From NCBI RefSeq assembly GCF_009857435.1, contig NZ_WWCK01000003.1, positions 792,859-856,858 on the forward strand: a stretch of DNA of 64,000 nt, written 5' to 3'. Below are positions 8,653 to 18,434 of the stretch, in pieces (position 1 is the stretch's first letter; every line of letters begins with the position of its first letter). A program made the position numbers and the translations under genes. Source of the DNA: Duganella rivi (lineage in GTDB: Bacteria; Pseudomonadota; Gammaproteobacteria; Burkholderiales; Burkholderiaceae_D). Below the pieces are notes generated by a model that worked only from the letters and a program-made list of their open reading frames with translations, was not told the DNA's origin and ran no database searches.

Positions 8653-9881
8653 GCCGCCTGTAGCTCCGGCCACAAGTTCATCTGCCGCGGTGCATCCGCC
8701 ATCGCGCGCCGCAAGTGTTCCGAGGCGCTGGCGTCGTTGGCGGGAAAATAATCTGCCGTGATAATGAAGGGCGAGATCTTCTTCATACTGCAACGCAGGC
8801 GCGATAGATCCGCGTAGCGCACTTGCCGCAAACGGCGCAGCTCAACGATACGATGCGCATTGCGCAAGCCGATGCCCGGCACGCGCGCAATCATGTGCGG
8901 CTCGGCGCGATTCAGGTCAAGAGGAAAATGCTCGCGATGCGCCAGCGCCCACGCCAGCTTGGGATCAATGTCCAGCGCCAGGTTGCCGCCGCTGGCTGGC
9001 AGCAATTCATCGGCCTGGAAACCATAACTGCGCAACAGGAAGTCGGCCTGGTATAAGCGATGCTCGCGCAGCAGCGGCGGCGGCGCCAAGGGCACGCTCT
9101 TGGGACTCTGCGGAATCGGGCTAAACGCCGAATAGTAGACGCGCTTGAGCTTATAGCTGCCGTACAGTGTTTCCGCCGTCGACAGGATTTTCTGATCATC
9201 GCTGGTGTCGGCGCCGACTATCATCTGCGTGCTCTGACCCGCCGGCGCAAAGCGCGGAGCCTTGGGCTCTTCTGCTTTTTCATCGAGCTTGCGGCGAATC
9301 GCGCCCATCGCCAGCTTGATGGTGTGGACACTCTTTTCCGGCGCCAGCCTTTGCACGCTATCCTGCGTGGGCAACTCGATGTTGACGCTCAGGCGATCCG
9401 CGTAGCGCCCAGCCGCCGCAATGAGCGCAGGATCGGCGTCCGGTATCGTCTTCAGGTGGATATAGCCGCGGAACTGGTGTACCTCGCGCAACTGGCGCGC
9501 TACCTGCACCAGCTGCTCCATGGTGTAATCGGCCGACTGGATGATGCCTGAGCTGAGGAACAAACCATCGATGTAATTGCGAAGATAAAAATCGGTCGTG
9601 AGCTTGACTACCTCGGCCACCGAAAAGCGCGCACGCGGTACATTGGACGAACGCCGGTTCACGCAATACTGGCAGTCGTACAGGCAGTAGTTCGTCATCA
9701 AGACCTTCAGCAGCGAGACACAGCGCCCGTCCGGCGTGTAACTGTGGCAGATGCCCATGCCGGTGGTGGCGCCAAAGCCTTGCTTGCCCACGGAGGTGCG
9801 CTTGGGCGCCCCGCTGCTGGCGCAGGATGCGTCATACTTGGCTGCATCGGCCAGGATTTCCAGCTTGTCCTTCAACTCCAT
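8649..9881 (-). CDS. Radical-SAM putative DNA modification/repair protein
   Basis: This 410-aa protein belongs to the radical-SAM family that is repeatedly paired with DUF4130/UdgX proteins. The cluster-binding CxxxCxxC is Cys66, Cys70, Cys73 in NYCLYDCQYC. Extra cysteines at 20, 45 and 54 precede it. The C-terminal region (about 335-375, ARVPGIGLRNAHRIVELR) is a helix-hairpin-helix DNA-binding element, consistent with a nucleic-acid substrate. The reaction is unknown. The start lies 13 bp downstream of a LexA box. The stop overlaps the next gene by 4 bp, so the two are co-translated. Confidence 0.92.
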   Translation of the reverse strand: MELKDKLEILADAAKYDASCASSGAPKRTSVGKQGFGATTGMGICHSYTPDGRCVSLLKVLMTNYCLYDCQYCVNRRSSNVPRARFSVAEVVKLTTDFYLRNYIDGLFLSSGIIQSADYTMEQLVQVARQLREVHQFRGYIHLKTIPDADPALIAAAGRYADRLSVNIELPTQDSVQRLAPEKSVHTIKLAMGAIRRKLDEKAEEPKAPRFAPAGQSTQMIVGADTSDDQKILSTAETLYGSYKLKRVYYSAFSPIPQSPKSVPLAPPPLLREHRLYQADFLLRSYGFQADELLPASGGNLALDIDPKLAWALAHREHFPLDLNRAEPHMIARVPGIGLRNAHRIVELRRLRQVRYADLSRLRCSMKKISPFIITADYFPANDASASEHLRRAMADAPRQMNLWPELQAA

Positions 9882-9894
9882 CTCTGCCTCGCTA

Positions 9895-9914
9895 TACTGT
9901 GTTTATATACAGTA
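9895..9914 (-). promoter_or_regulatory. LexA (SOS) box
   Basis: The sequence reads TACTGT, eight AT-rich bases, ACAGTA. It is a perfect CTGT-N8-ACAG palindrome with the flanking TA/TA of the E. coli-type LexA consensus. It sits 13-33 bp upstream of the radical-SAM start, overlapping the likely -10 region and transcription start. LexA bound here would block the radical-SAM/udgX operon until DNA damage. Identification is by eye from the consensus. Confidence 0.85.
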
Positions 9915-9931
9915 TAACAGACACCGCTCTC

Positions 9932-11569
9932 CTAGTGCGACGCAATCGACAGGCGCCGTTGCACCGGCGCCCGGCGCGACAGCAGTACGGCCGCAGTGCT
10001 TGGAATGCCGCGCAGCGTCCCCTCCTCCTGCGCGCTGAGACGGAACACGCTCACCAGCTGCGCCAGCGCGGTGGCCTGCTCCTGCATGCTCTGCGCCGCC
10101 GTTGTCGCTTGCTGCACCAGTTCCGCGTTCTGCTGCGTCACCGTGTCCATCTGCGTAATCGCCTCGTTGACTTGCTCGATGCCGCGGCTTTGCTCCGTGC
10201 CAGCCTGCGTAATCTCGGCGATCAAGTCGGTGACTTGCTGCACGCTGGCGACCACGCGCTCCATGGTGACGCCGGCTTCCGCCACCAGCTTGCTGCCCTC
10301 TTCCACCTGGCTGACCGAGTTGCCGATCAATTCCTTGATCTCCTTGGCCGCACCGGCCGAGCGCTGCGCGAGGTTGCGTACTTCCGACGCCACCACTGCA
10401 AAGCCGCGACCTTGCTCGCCGGCGCGCGCTGCCTCCACCGCCGCATTCAAGGCCAGGATATTGGTCTGGAAGGCGATGCCGTCGATCACCGAGATGATGT
10501 CGCCGATCTTGCGCGAAGAAGCGTTGATCGACTCCATGGTGTGTACCACGCGCCCCACCACGTCGCTGCCCGCCTGCGCCACGCCCGATGCCGAACCCGC
10601 CAGTTGATTGGCCTGCTCCGCGGCATCGGCATTCTGGCGCACGGTGGAAGTTAATTCCTCCATCGACGCCGCTGTCTCTTCCAGCGAGCTAGCCTGCTGC
10701 TCGGTGCGCGACGACAGATCGAGGTTCCCGGCCGCGATTTGATCCGAGGCCGCCGCAATCACGTGGGTCGAGCTGCGCACGTCGGTGACGATCTTGGCGA
10801 GGCTGTCGCGCATCTGCTTCATCGCATACAGCAGGCTATGCGTATCACCGGCGCGCACCTCCACGTGGGCCGACAAATCACCGGCAGCAATGCGGCTGAC
10901 GATATCGGTGGCGTACGCCGGCTCGCCACCCAAGCCGCGCATCAGGCGGCGCGTAATCAGCACCGCCAGGGCCGCGCCCAGCACCATGCTGCCCAGGATC
11001 AGCGACACAATCAGCACGCGCGACGATTCGTAGCGGCGCAGCCCCTCGGCCGCCGCTTCCTTGCCGCCGTCGGAGTAGAAATTGACCAGCTTATCAACCT
11101 GCCCGCGCATGGAGACAATCAGCTTATTGGATTCGCCGCGAATCAGCTTCTTGGCGCCTTCGGAGTCGCCGGCGCGGACGGCGGCGCGGATCCTGGCGTC
11201 TTCCGCCATGTAGCGGCCCCACTGCTCGGTGAACTGGCCGTACAGCTCTTTTTCGGTTGCCGTTTCCAGCATTACCTCGTACTCGCTCTGCATTTTTTTC
11301 AGATCGTCGAGATCGGCCGCGATCACTTTGTCGTATTTATCCATCTCTGCAGGATCGGTGGAGATAATATATTGAAACTCACGCGTGCGTATTCGCGCTA
11401 CTTGCGATTTTATATCCTCAATAATTCTCACACTCGGCAACCAGCGTGATGAAAGCCGCGTCGATATTTCATTCACTTTTGCAAGTTCAAATATCGAGAA
11501 TACGCCTACGATAGCCGTCATCAGCAGCACGCCGCAGAATGACAGGCCTAGCTTGGTTGCTATCTTCAT
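9932..11569 (-). CDS. Methyl-accepting chemotaxis protein
   Basis: This is a 545-aa transmembrane chemoreceptor. TM1 is at about residues 6-28. A roughly 155-residue periplasmic four-helix-bundle sensor follows, then TM2 near 185-207, a HAMP domain and a cytoplasmic signalling domain. The conserved hairpin tip reads [20 protein letters not shown]. The C-terminus lacks the NWETF-type CheR/CheB tether, so methylation would rely on other receptors. I use the ATG at 11569 rather than an upstream TTG (11584) because AGGGGA lies just before it and the membrane helix starts directly. No che genes are adjacent. The ligand is unknown. Confidence 0.94.
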   Translation of the reverse strand: MKIATKLGLSFCGVLLMTAIVGVFSIFELAKVNEISTRLSSRWLPSVRIIEDIKSQVARIRTREFQYIISTDPAEMDKYDKVIAADLDDLKKMQSEYEVMLETATEKELYGQFTEQWGRYMAEDARIRAAVRAGDSEGAKKLIRGESNKLIVSMRGQVDKLVNFYSDGGKEAAAEGLRRYESSRVLIVSLILGSMVLGAALAVLITRRLMRGLGGEPAYATDIVSRIAAGDLSAHVEVRAGDTHSLLYAMKQMRDSLAKIVTDVRSSTHVIAAASDQIAAGNLDLSSRTEQQASSLEETAASMEELTSTVRQNADAAEQANQLAGSASGVAQAGSDVVGRVVHTMESINASSRKIGDIISVIDGIAFQTNILALNAAVEAARAGEQGRGFAVVASEVRNLAQRSAGAAKEIKELIGNSVSQVEEGSKLVAEAGVTMERVVASVQQVTDLIAEITQAGTEQSRGIEQVNEAITQMDTVTQQNAELVQQATTAAQSMQEQATALAQLVSVFRLSAQEEGTLRGIPSTAAVLLSRRAPVQRRLSIASH

Positions 11570-11668
11570 GATATTCCCCTTCAATCATCTTTATAGTCCT
11601 TCCTTTAAATTTATCACAGCCCATTAAAATTAATCTAGAATAATTCGTGATAACTACTGGAGGTAAAC

Positions 11669-12664
11669 ATGCTGGTATCAATTGAATATCAAGGCAAAAT
11701 CGTACAAGCGCTTGGTGAAATTAACTGGGGCAGCGATTTAAATATTATCTTTAATATATTGCGCAATCGTTTTGATAGTTTCAACGACAATGGCTTTTAT
11801 CCCCACCCGGACGAAGTCGCGCTGCGGCAGGAGCTGAAAGAAGTCGCCACCCTGCGCAGGCTGGCGGAGCAGATTCGCGCGCTGGACGCCCACGGCGTGG
11901 TGCTGCGCAATCTCGGCCTCCAAGGCCTGCCCGAAGAACGCCGCAACGCCGCGCTGTACGCATTGACGCTGATGCTCGGCTACCCCACCTCCACCGACCA
12001 GCGCACCGGCCGCGTCGCATGGGACGTGAAGGCGCGGCCCGAGACCGGCGCTGACGGCCGCTTCGTCACCTTCTCCGAGCGCGTGGGCAGCGCCGACATG
12101 CACACCGATTCCTCGTTCTACCCGATGCCCGAAGAGCAGTTCATACTGTACGTGGTGAACGCCGCGCAGTGCGACGGCGGCCACTCGATCCTGATCGATG
12201 CCGACGACATCTACGACGGCCTGCATCGCACGCCGGAAGGCGAAGCTGCATTCGAACTGCTGCGCACCACGCCGGTGCCGTTCCGCGTGCCCGCCGTGTA
12301 CGCGGCCGGCGATGACCAGGTAGAGATTTTTGAAGCGCTGGTATTCGGCCAGCCGCAGCGCGAGGACGACCGCTTCACCATGCGCTGGCGCTACGACAGC
12401 ATCACCAAGGGTCTGGCCGCGCGGCCTGACATGCGCAGCCCGGAACTGATCGAAGCGATAGAGATCATGCACTGCGTGGCCGAGCAGGAAGCCGCGCGCT
12501 TCATGGAGCAACTGCCGAATGACACGCTGATGCTGGCCGATAACCACCGCATGCTGCACGGCCGCACCACCTACACCGACGAACGCCGCCACTTGATCCG
12601 TATCCGCATGTCGGACGTACCGAACGCCGAGCGCATCGGCCCTTCCGGCGTGGTGCGGGACTAA
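11669..12664 (+). CDS. TauD/TfdA-like Fe(II)/2-oxoglutarate dioxygenase
   Basis: This 331-aa protein matches the TauD/TfdA fold. The HxD iron ligands are in MHTDSSF. The distal histidine is in HRMLHGRTTYTD, and the 2-oxoglutarate-binding arginine in RRHLIRIRM. The first 60 residues are unusually AT-rich in codon use compared with the rest. Such enzymes hydroxylate small molecules, including amino acids tethered in secondary metabolism; the substrate is not readable. TGGAGG upstream supports the ATG. The MFS exporter starting 50 bp downstream on the same strand suggests a make-and-export pair, which is inference. Confidence 0.85.
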   Translation: MLVSIEYQGKIVQALGEINWGSDLNIIFNILRNRFDSFNDNGFYPHPDEVALRQELKEVATLRRLAEQIRALDAHGVVLRNLGLQGLPEERRNAALYALTLMLGYPTSTDQRTGRVAWDVKARPETGADGRFVTFSERVGSADMHTDSSFYPMPEEQFILYVVNAAQCDGGHSILIDADDIYDGLHRTPEGEAAFELLRTTPVPFRVPAVYAAGDDQVEIFEALVFGQPQREDDRFTMRWRYDSITKGLAARPDMRSPELIEAIEIMHCVAEQEAARFMEQLPNDTLMLADNHRMLHGRTTYTDERRHLIRIRMSDVPNAERIGPSGVVRD

Positions 12665-12714
12665 GCCATGAGCGTGCTGAGCGCGACCATATCAGCGTGG
12701 CGCGGAGCCTGCGC

Positions 12715-14091
12715 ATGACGGCGTTAAACGCGGCCATTCCGGCGGACGGATTGGCGGCGCAGCCGCGCTTCCGCGCCATGCTGGCGGTGATGACGGCGGT
12801 GGCGATGGCGTCGCTGGACACCGCCATCGCCAACACCGCCTTGCCTGCGATGGCGGCGCAGTTGCAGGCAACGCCTGCGGACTCGGTCTGGATCGTCAAC
12901 ATCTACCAGCTGGCGATGGTGGCGACGCTGCTGCCGTTTGCCGCGCTGGGTGAGATCGCAGGCTACCGGCGCGTGTTCATCGTTGGATTGGTGCTGTTCA
13001 CCGCCGCCTCGCTGGGCTGTGCGCTGGCGTGGTCGCTGCCTTCCCTGGTGGTGGCGCGATTCGTGCAAGGCGTCGGCGCCAGCGCGGTGATGGCCGTGAC
13101 CACGGCGCTGATGCGCACCATCTACCCAGCGCAATTGCAGGGACGCGGCTTCGGCGTGAACGCGCTGGTAGTGGCGATAGCCTTTGCGGCAGGGCCGATG
13201 GTTAGCTCCGCGATTTTGTCGGTGGCTACCTGGCCATGGCTGTTTGCGTTAAACGTGCCGTTCGGCGTGACGGCATGGCTGGTAGCGCGGCAAGCGCTGC
13301 CTGGCAACGCGCGCAGCACGCATCGTTTCGATTACCTGGCAGCCAGCTATAACGCCATCGCTTTCGGCAGCTTGGTGCTGCTGGTCGGCGAAGGCGCGCA
13401 TGGCGCAGCGCCGCAGCACTGGCTGGCGGAATTAGCGATTGCCCTGCTCTGTTTCGGCTTGCTGCTGCATCGCCAGCGCAAACATCCAGCGCCGCTGCTG
13501 CCGGTGGACTTGTTCCGCATTCCGATGTTTTCGCTATCCGCGCTGACGGCGGTCTGCACCTTCGCGGTACAAGGCGCGGCTTTCGTGGCGCTGCCGTTTT
13601 ATTTTGAAGCGCTGGGCCGCACGGCCATCGCCACCGGCTTCCTGATTACGCCGTGGCCTGTCATGGTTGGTGTGATGGGACCAGTCGCCGGCCGCCTCAG
13701 CGAACGCTTTACAGCGGGCGCCTTGGGCTGCACAGGGTTGGTGCTGATGTGCGCAGGCATACTGGCGCTGATCGCGCTGCCGTCCGCGCCATCGGATTGG
13801 GATATCGCATGGCGCATGGCATTGTGCGGCATCGGCTTCGGCTTATTTCAAGCGCCGAACATGAAGGCCATCATGGGCAGCGCGCCCTTGGCCCGCGCCG
13901 GTAGCGCCAGCGGCATGGTCGCCACCGCGCGGCTCACTGGGCAAGCAATTGGTGCGGCGACCGTGGCAGGCTGCTTCCTGCTGGCGGGGAGCGCAGGCCC
14001 GCGCGACGCCTTGATCGCGGCCGCCGTCTTTGCAGCAGCCGGCGCAATCATCAGCTTTGCGCGTTTGAAGATTAAGCCAGGATCAGCTTGA
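12715..14091 (+). CDS. MFS drug/metabolite exporter, DHA2-like
   Basis: This 458-aa multi-pass membrane protein of the major facilitator superfamily resembles EmrB/QacA-type exporters. An aspartate in TM1 ([13 protein letters not shown]) and [20 protein letters not shown] are typical of that group. A motif-A-like loop [11 protein letters not shown] follows TM2. The ATG at 12715 is preferred to an in-frame GTG at 12697. A 16-codon reading frame (12668-12718) ends in an ATGA overlap with this start. The last 20 bp overlap the convergent hisC. The substrate is unknown. Confidence 0.88.
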   Translation: MTALNAAIPADGLAAQPRFRAMLAVMTAVAMASLDTAIANTALPAMAAQLQATPADSVWIVNIYQLAMVATLLPFAALGEIAGYRRVFIVGLVLFTAASLGCALAWSLPSLVVARFVQGVGASAVMAVTTALMRTIYPAQLQGRGFGVNALVVAIAFAAGPMVSSAILSVATWPWLFALNVPFGVTAWLVARQALPGNARSTHRFDYLAASYNAIAFGSLVLLVGEGAHGAAPQHWLAELAIALLCFGLLLHRQRKHPAPLLPVDLFRIPMFSLSALTAVCTFAVQGAAFVALPFYFEALGRTAIATGFLITPWPVMVGVMGPVAGRLSERFTAGALGCTGLVLMCAGILALIALPSAPSDWDIAWRMALCGIGFGLFQAPNMKAIMGSAPLARAGSASGMVATARLTGQAIGAATVAGCFLLAGSAGPRDALIAAAVFAAAGAIISFARLKIKPGSA

Positions 14092-15130
14092 GCGCGTCCA
14101 CCAGCTTGCTGCATTCCTCATCGGTGCCGATGGAAATGCGCAGGAACTGATTGATGCGCTCCGCCGTGAAATGGCGCACGAGGATGGCACGCTCGCGCAA
14201 TCCTTTCGCCAATTGCGCACCGTCGTGCTGCGGATGGCGGGCAAAAATGAAGTTGGCCTGCGACGGCAGCACCTCGAAGCCCAGCGCCTGCAACTGCGCC
14301 GTCAGCCACGCGCGGCTGGCGATGATGGCGTTCGAGGTTTGCTCGGTGTACGCCACGTCGTCCAGCGCGGCGACCGCGCCAGCTTGCTGCACTTGGCCTA
14401 GCGGGTAGCAATTGAAGCTGTTCTTCACGCGTTCCAGGCCTGCGATCAAGTCAGGATGGCCGACCGCAAAGCCCACGCGCAGGCCGGCCAGCGAACGCGA
14501 TTTCGACAGCGTCTGGATGACCAGCAGATTGTCGTAGCGGCCCAGCAGCGCCGCAGCGCTTTGGCCGCCGAAGTCCACATAAGCCTCGTCAATCACCACT
14601 ACTTGCTCCGGGTGCGCCGCCACCAGCGCTTCGATCTGCTCCAATGACAGGCCAATGCCGGTCGGCGCATTCGGATTGGCGATGATGATGGCGCCGCACG
14701 GCTGGTTGTAGTCGGCGATGTTGATCTCAAAGCGCTCATTCAACGGCACCTGCAAGCACTCGATGCCATACAAGCTGCAATAAGTCGGATAGAAGCTGTA
14801 GCTGATGTCTGGCGCCAGCAGCGGCAAGTCATGCTTGAGCAAGGCGTGGAAGGTATGCGCCAGCACTTCGTCCGAGCTATTGCCGACGAAGACCTGCTCG
14901 CGGGTCAAACCGAAACGGCGCGCCACCGCATCCTTCACCACCGCGTTGGAGGGATCGGAATACTTGCGCAGGCCATCCCCGGCGGCAGCCTGCATCGCGG
15001 CGATAGCCTTGGGCGACGGGCCGTATGGATTCTCGTTGGTGTTCAACTTGACGAGGCCCGGCATCTGCACCTGCTCGCCCGGGGTGTAAGGCGTCAAGCC
15101 GTGTACCACCTTGCTCCAGAACTTACTCAT
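14072..15130 (-). CDS. hisC: Histidinol-phosphate aminotransferase
   Basis: This 352-aa PLP-dependent class I/II aminotransferase has HisC features. The N-terminal [17 protein letters not shown] motif, [16 protein letters not shown] and the PLP lysine (Lys210 in [15 protein letters not shown]) are all present. It converts imidazole-acetol phosphate to histidinol phosphate. Related enzymes also act on aromatic amino acids, and because this copy lies outside a his operon the physiological substrate is less certain. Its start codon shares one base with the stop of metC (TAATG). Confidence 0.92.
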   Translation of the reverse strand: MSKFWSKVVHGLTPYTPGEQVQMPGLVKLNTNENPYGPSPKAIAAMQAAAGDGLRKYSDPSNAVVKDAVARRFGLTREQVFVGNSSDEVLAHTFHALLKHDLPLLAPDISYSFYPTYCSLYGIECLQVPLNERFEINIADYNQPCGAIIIANPNAPTGIGLSLEQIEALVAAHPEQVVVIDEAYVDFGGQSAAALLGRYDNLLVIQTLSKSRSLAGLRVGFAVGHPDLIAGLERVKNSFNCYPLGQVQQAGAVAALDDVAYTEQTSNAIIASRAWLTAQLQALGFEVLPSQANFIFARHPQHDGAQLAKGLRERAILVRHFTAERINQFLRISIGTDEECSKLVDALKLILA

Positions 15131-16296
15131 TACAGCTCTCCAAATGCACGCTCTATATCCGCGATCAAATCATTCACGTCTTCCAGCCCGACGTTGAAGC
15201 GAACCAGTATCCCCTTGTCCGTCCAGTTCTTGCGCATATGCTGTATGCGGTACGGCATGACGAGGCTATTCGCACCGCCCCAGCTATAGCCGATCTTGAA
15301 CAGCTTGAGCGAGTCGACAAAGCGGTCGGTTTGTTCTTCCGTGTAGCGTTCATCGAACAGCACCGAGAACAAGCCGCCCGCGCCGCTGAAGTCGCGTTTC
15401 CAGATCTCGTGGCCCGGGCAATCCGGGAAAGCCGGATGCAGCACCTTGGTGATCTCGGGCCGCAATTGCAGCCACGCCGCCAGCTTGCGGGCCGCAGCGT
15501 CGTGCGCATCAAAACGCAGGCGCATGGTCGGCAAGCCACGCGATACCAGGTAGGCGTCGTCCGCGCCCACGCCCATGCCGAGCCGCATGTGTGCGAGGCT
15601 GATGCGGTCGTGCAGATCGCGGTCGCGCGTGATCACGGCGCCCATCAGCACATCCGAACCACCGGATTGGTACTTGGTCAGCGCCTGCATGATGATGTCC
15701 ACGCCGAGGTCAAAGCCGCGCAGCGCAAGGCCGGCCGCCCAGGTATTATCCAGTGCCACCAGCACGCCGCGTTCATGCGCAGCCTTGCAGATGGCAGGCA
15801 GGTCCGGCACTTCCATCGACACAGAGCCAGGCGCCTCGGTCCAAATCAGCTTGGTGTTCGGCTGGATCAGCGCCGCAATGCCCTCGCCGATCAGCGGATC
15901 GTAATAGCGTGCAGTGATGCCGTAATCGGCCGACAGCCAGCGCCCCAGTTCGCGGTTCGGGTTATAAACGTTATCGGGCAACAGCACATCATCGCCGGAT
16001 TTGAGCAGCGCAAAGTCCACCATGGCGATGGCCGCCAAGCCGCTCGGAGCCAGCAAGCAGTGCTTGCCGTCTTCGATTTCAGCCAGCCGCGCTTCCAGCG
16101 TGAAAGTGGTCGGCGTGCCGTGCAGGCCGTAGGTATAGGCGTTCTTCTCTTTCCAATCACCCGAGCGCATGGCCGCCACGTTCTTGAACAGCACCGTGGA
16201 GGCATGATGAATCGCGCTCGGAAACGCAGCAAAGCCCTCCGGCGCCTGATAATCCGTGTGGATCAGCGCCGTTTGTGGAGACTTCTTCGCGCTCAT
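15130..16296 (-). CDS. metC: Cystathionine beta-lyase
   Basis: This 388-aa Cys/Met-metabolism PLP enzyme is most like MetC, which cleaves cystathionine to homocysteine, pyruvate and ammonia. The PLP lysine is Lys208 in [11 protein letters not shown], and the cofactor-binding aspartate is in ALDNTWAAG. The ATG at 16296 overlaps the stop of the beta-propeller gene (ATGA). An in-frame extension to 16344 lies inside that gene and is rejected. The downstream end overlaps hisC by one base. A gamma-lyase or gamma-synthase role is possible but less likely from the motif context. Confidence 0.9.
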   Translation of the reverse strand: MSAKKSPQTALIHTDYQAPEGFAAFPSAIHHASTVLFKNVAAMRSGDWKEKNAYTYGLHGTPTTFTLEARLAEIEDGKHCLLAPSGLAAIAMVDFALLKSGDDVLLPDNVYNPNRELGRWLSADYGITARYYDPLIGEGIAALIQPNTKLIWTEAPGSVSMEVPDLPAICKAAHERGVLVALDNTWAAGLALRGFDLGVDIIMQALTKYQSGGSDVLMGAVITRDRDLHDRISLAHMRLGMGVGADDAYLVSRGLPTMRLRFDAHDAAARKLAAWLQLRPEITKVLHPAFPDCPGHEIWKRDFSGAGGLFSVLFDERYTEEQTDRFVDSLKLFKIGYSWGGANSLVMPYRIQHMRKNWTDKGILVRFNVGLEDVNDLIADIERAFGEL

Positions 16297-17522
16297 CGCA
16301 TATTGCCGGTGTGGCCCAGCGAGTAGCGGCCCGGTTGCGGCCACACGGTCAAGCCGTGCGGTTCCTGGCCGACCTTGACCTTCTTCACGTCGCCGTTGGC
16401 TGTGTCGATGCGGTACACCACATCGTCAAAGCGGCCCGACAGCCACAGGTACTTGCCGTCTGCGCTGACGTTGCCCATATCCGGGCTGCCGCCGCCGGGA
16501 ATCGGCCACTGCGCCACTACTTTCTCGGTAGCGAAGTCGATTACCGTTACGCGGCCCTTGCCTTTCGGTTTGCCGTGGATGTTGTGCGTGCCGCGATTCG
16601 CCACATACAGCTTGGTGCCGTCGCGGCTTGGGTACAGGCCGTGCGCGCCAACGCCGGTCGGAATGAAGCCAACCTTGGTGAACGAGGCCGCATCGACAAT
16701 GTGCACACCGTCTGCATCCATGTCGGCGATGTAGTAGCGCTTACCGTCCGGCGAAACGCGGATATCCTGCGGCATGCCCTTCTTCTTGCTGCACACCTCA
16801 TTCGCCAGCAGCTGGTCGATCGGATCTTTTTCCGAGAAGCGCGTGGCCGGCATCGACAGCTTCAGGTAGCCCTCGACTTTGCGCGTTTGCAGATCGATGC
16901 GCGCCACCGAACCGGCGAATTCGCAGGTGAACATGGCATAGCGGCCGTCCGGCGAGAAATCGGCGTGGTTGATGCCGCCGCATTGCGGCACGTCGATGGC
17001 GTACTGCATCTGCATGGTCTTCGGATCGCGGAAGTCCAGGCGGTGCAAGGCTTCCGCCACCACGATGGCCGATTTGCCGTCCGGCGAGAAGTACATATTG
17101 TATGGATCATCGACCGGAATCTGCGTGCCCGGCTTGCCGGTGCGCGGATCGATAGGCGTCAGGCTGCCCTTGTTGGTGCGCTCGGCGTTATTCGCCACCC
17201 ACAGCGATTGCAGATCCCAGCCTGGCACCACGTGCTGCGGGCCGACGCCGACCTTGAACTTGTCCACGACTTTCAAGGTCTCCGGGTCAATCACGTAGAC
17301 GTCATTGGAACGCAGATTCGGTACGTACACGCGCGGCAGGTGGTCACGCACGGCCGGGCTCAGATTCGACGGCGCGATGCCGGCATACACGTTCGCCGGT
17401 GCGGCGGCAGGTACGGCGGCCGAAGCAGCCGGCGCGGTGCCCGATTGGGCCGCAAGCAAGCCTCCTGCGGCGATCAGACCGGTGGCGGCCAAGGCCGCAT
17501 AGACGATATGATTAATTTTCAT
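16293..17522 (-). CDS. Secreted YVTN-type beta-propeller protein
   Basis: This 409-aa protein starts with a signal peptide (about residues 1-35, MKINHIVYAALAATGLIAA). Repeated propeller blades follow, with motifs such as VYVIDPETLKVVDKF, RTGKPGTQIPV and TKLYVANRGTHNI, as in YncE/YVTN and cytochrome-d1-like propellers. I see no haem-binding CxxCH. Such proteins are periplasmic and often bind redox cofactors or act as scaffolds; the role here is unknown. It overlaps the creatininase-like gene upstream and metC downstream by 4 bp each, so all are probably translated from one message. Confidence 0.85.
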   Translation of the reverse strand: MKINHIVYAALAATGLIAAGGLLAAQSGTAPAASAAVPAAAPANVYAGIAPSNLSPAVRDHLPRVYVPNLRSNDVYVIDPETLKVVDKFKVGVGPQHVVPGWDLQSLWVANNAERTNKGSLTPIDPRTGKPGTQIPVDDPYNMYFSPDGKSAIVVAEALHRLDFRDPKTMQMQYAIDVPQCGGINHADFSPDGRYAMFTCEFAGSVARIDLQTRKVEGYLKLSMPATRFSEKDPIDQLLANEVCSKKKGMPQDIRVSPDGKRYYIADMDADGVHIVDAASFTKVGFIPTGVGAHGLYPSRDGTKLYVANRGTHNIHGKPKGKGRVTVIDFATEKVVAQWPIPGGGSPDMGNVSADGKYLWLSGRFDDVVYRIDTANGDVKKVKVGQEPHGLTVWPQPGRYSLGHTGNMR

Positions 17523-18355
17523 TTGGATTCTTTACTAGAAGTGGACGGCGCGCCATGCGCCGCAAAAGCAGAAATCGCAGCAACCGAGGTATCGACGATA
17601 CGCTGCACGCCAAGCTTGCCCAATTCGGCAGTGGCGCGCCGCGCGTCGCCGCGCACGCCGTCGTTCACGGTCGGTGATGGACTACGCGCCAGCGCCTCGC
17701 TGCGGACCAGGGATTTATCAGTAGCCAGCATCAGCGACGCGTCGGCAAGGCCGGCGTGCAGGCCGATTTCGGCCTTGCTGTAGCCGCGCTTTTCAAGGTC
17801 GGCGATGAAAGGATCTTGCGTCACGTCGTAGTAGGCCAGCAGCGCCAGTGCGCCGGCCTTGCCATCCTTGGCCCAAGCCTTGTTCAAGCGCTGGGCCACG
17901 CGCGTTTCGCTTTTTTGATAACCGCCATGATCGCCCACCAAGACGATGTGGCGGAAGCCGTGCTGTCGCAGGCTCTGGCCGGCCGCGAACAGCAAATCTT
18001 CAAACGTGGATTCGGGGATGGACAAGGTGCCGGCAAACTTCATGTGGCCTGCGGGCGGCGTGATGCTGCCTTCCGGGACGTAGGCGACCACCGGAGCCAC
18101 CACCGCGTTGCCCAGCTTTTGCGCGATCATCCGTGCCAGCACGGTAGCACGCACGTTGTGCTTGCCCAGCGCGATATACGGGCCGCTTTGCTCGGTGCCG
18201 CCGATGGGAATAATGGCGGTGGTCGCACCGCCGTCGATGCGCGCGCGCAGCTCGGTGCTGGTCATTTCTTCCAGCATGACCGGCGCTTCAGCCGCAGTGG
18301 CCGAGGCCATCAACATGCAAGCGGCAAGCGCCGCCAGAAATCTCAAGTCAGGCAT
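17519..18355 (-). CDS. Exported creatininase-family protein
   Basis: From the ATG at 18355 this is 278 aa with a signal peptide (MPDLRFLAALAACMLMASA, cleavage after TAA). An upstream TTG (18370) is less likely. The creatininase core is IPIGGTEQSGPYIALGKHN and LVGDHGGYQ. In the classic enzyme the first stretch carries metal ligands as EQHGP and a TD pair; here they read EQSGP and KH, so metal binding is altered. The family hydrolyses cyclic or linear amides. An exported member is unusual and its substrate is unknown. It is the first gene of a four-gene overlapping operon. Confidence 0.82.
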   Translation of the reverse strand: MPDLRFLAALAACMLMASATAAEAPVMLEEMTSTELRARIDGGATTAIIPIGGTEQSGPYIALGKHNVRATVLARMIAQKLGNAVVAPVVAYVPEGSITPPAGHMKFAGTLSIPESTFEDLLFAAGQSLRQHGFRHIVLVGDHGGYQKSETRVAQRLNKAWAKDGKAGALALLAYYDVTQDPFIADLEKRGYSKAEIGLHAGLADASLMLATDKSLVRSEALARSPSPTVNDGVRGDARRATAELGKLGVQRIVDTSVAAISAFAAHGAPSTSSKESK

Positions 18356-18366
18356 AAGCTCATCTA

Positions 18367-18405
18367 ACAAAAAAGGCGGACTGCCGTTACGCTAGTCCGC
18401 CTTTA
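18367..18405 (-). terminator. Rho-independent terminator after rimO
   Basis: Perfect 10-bp arms (18373-18382 and 18394-18403, AAGGCGGACT and complement) flank an 11-nt loop. On the minus strand they are followed by a run of T. It lies 30 bp past the rimO stop and just before the creatininase-like start, separating the two transcription units. Confidence 0.85.
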
Positions 18406-18434
18406 TTATAGAGGATGATTCGAAAATCGAACGC

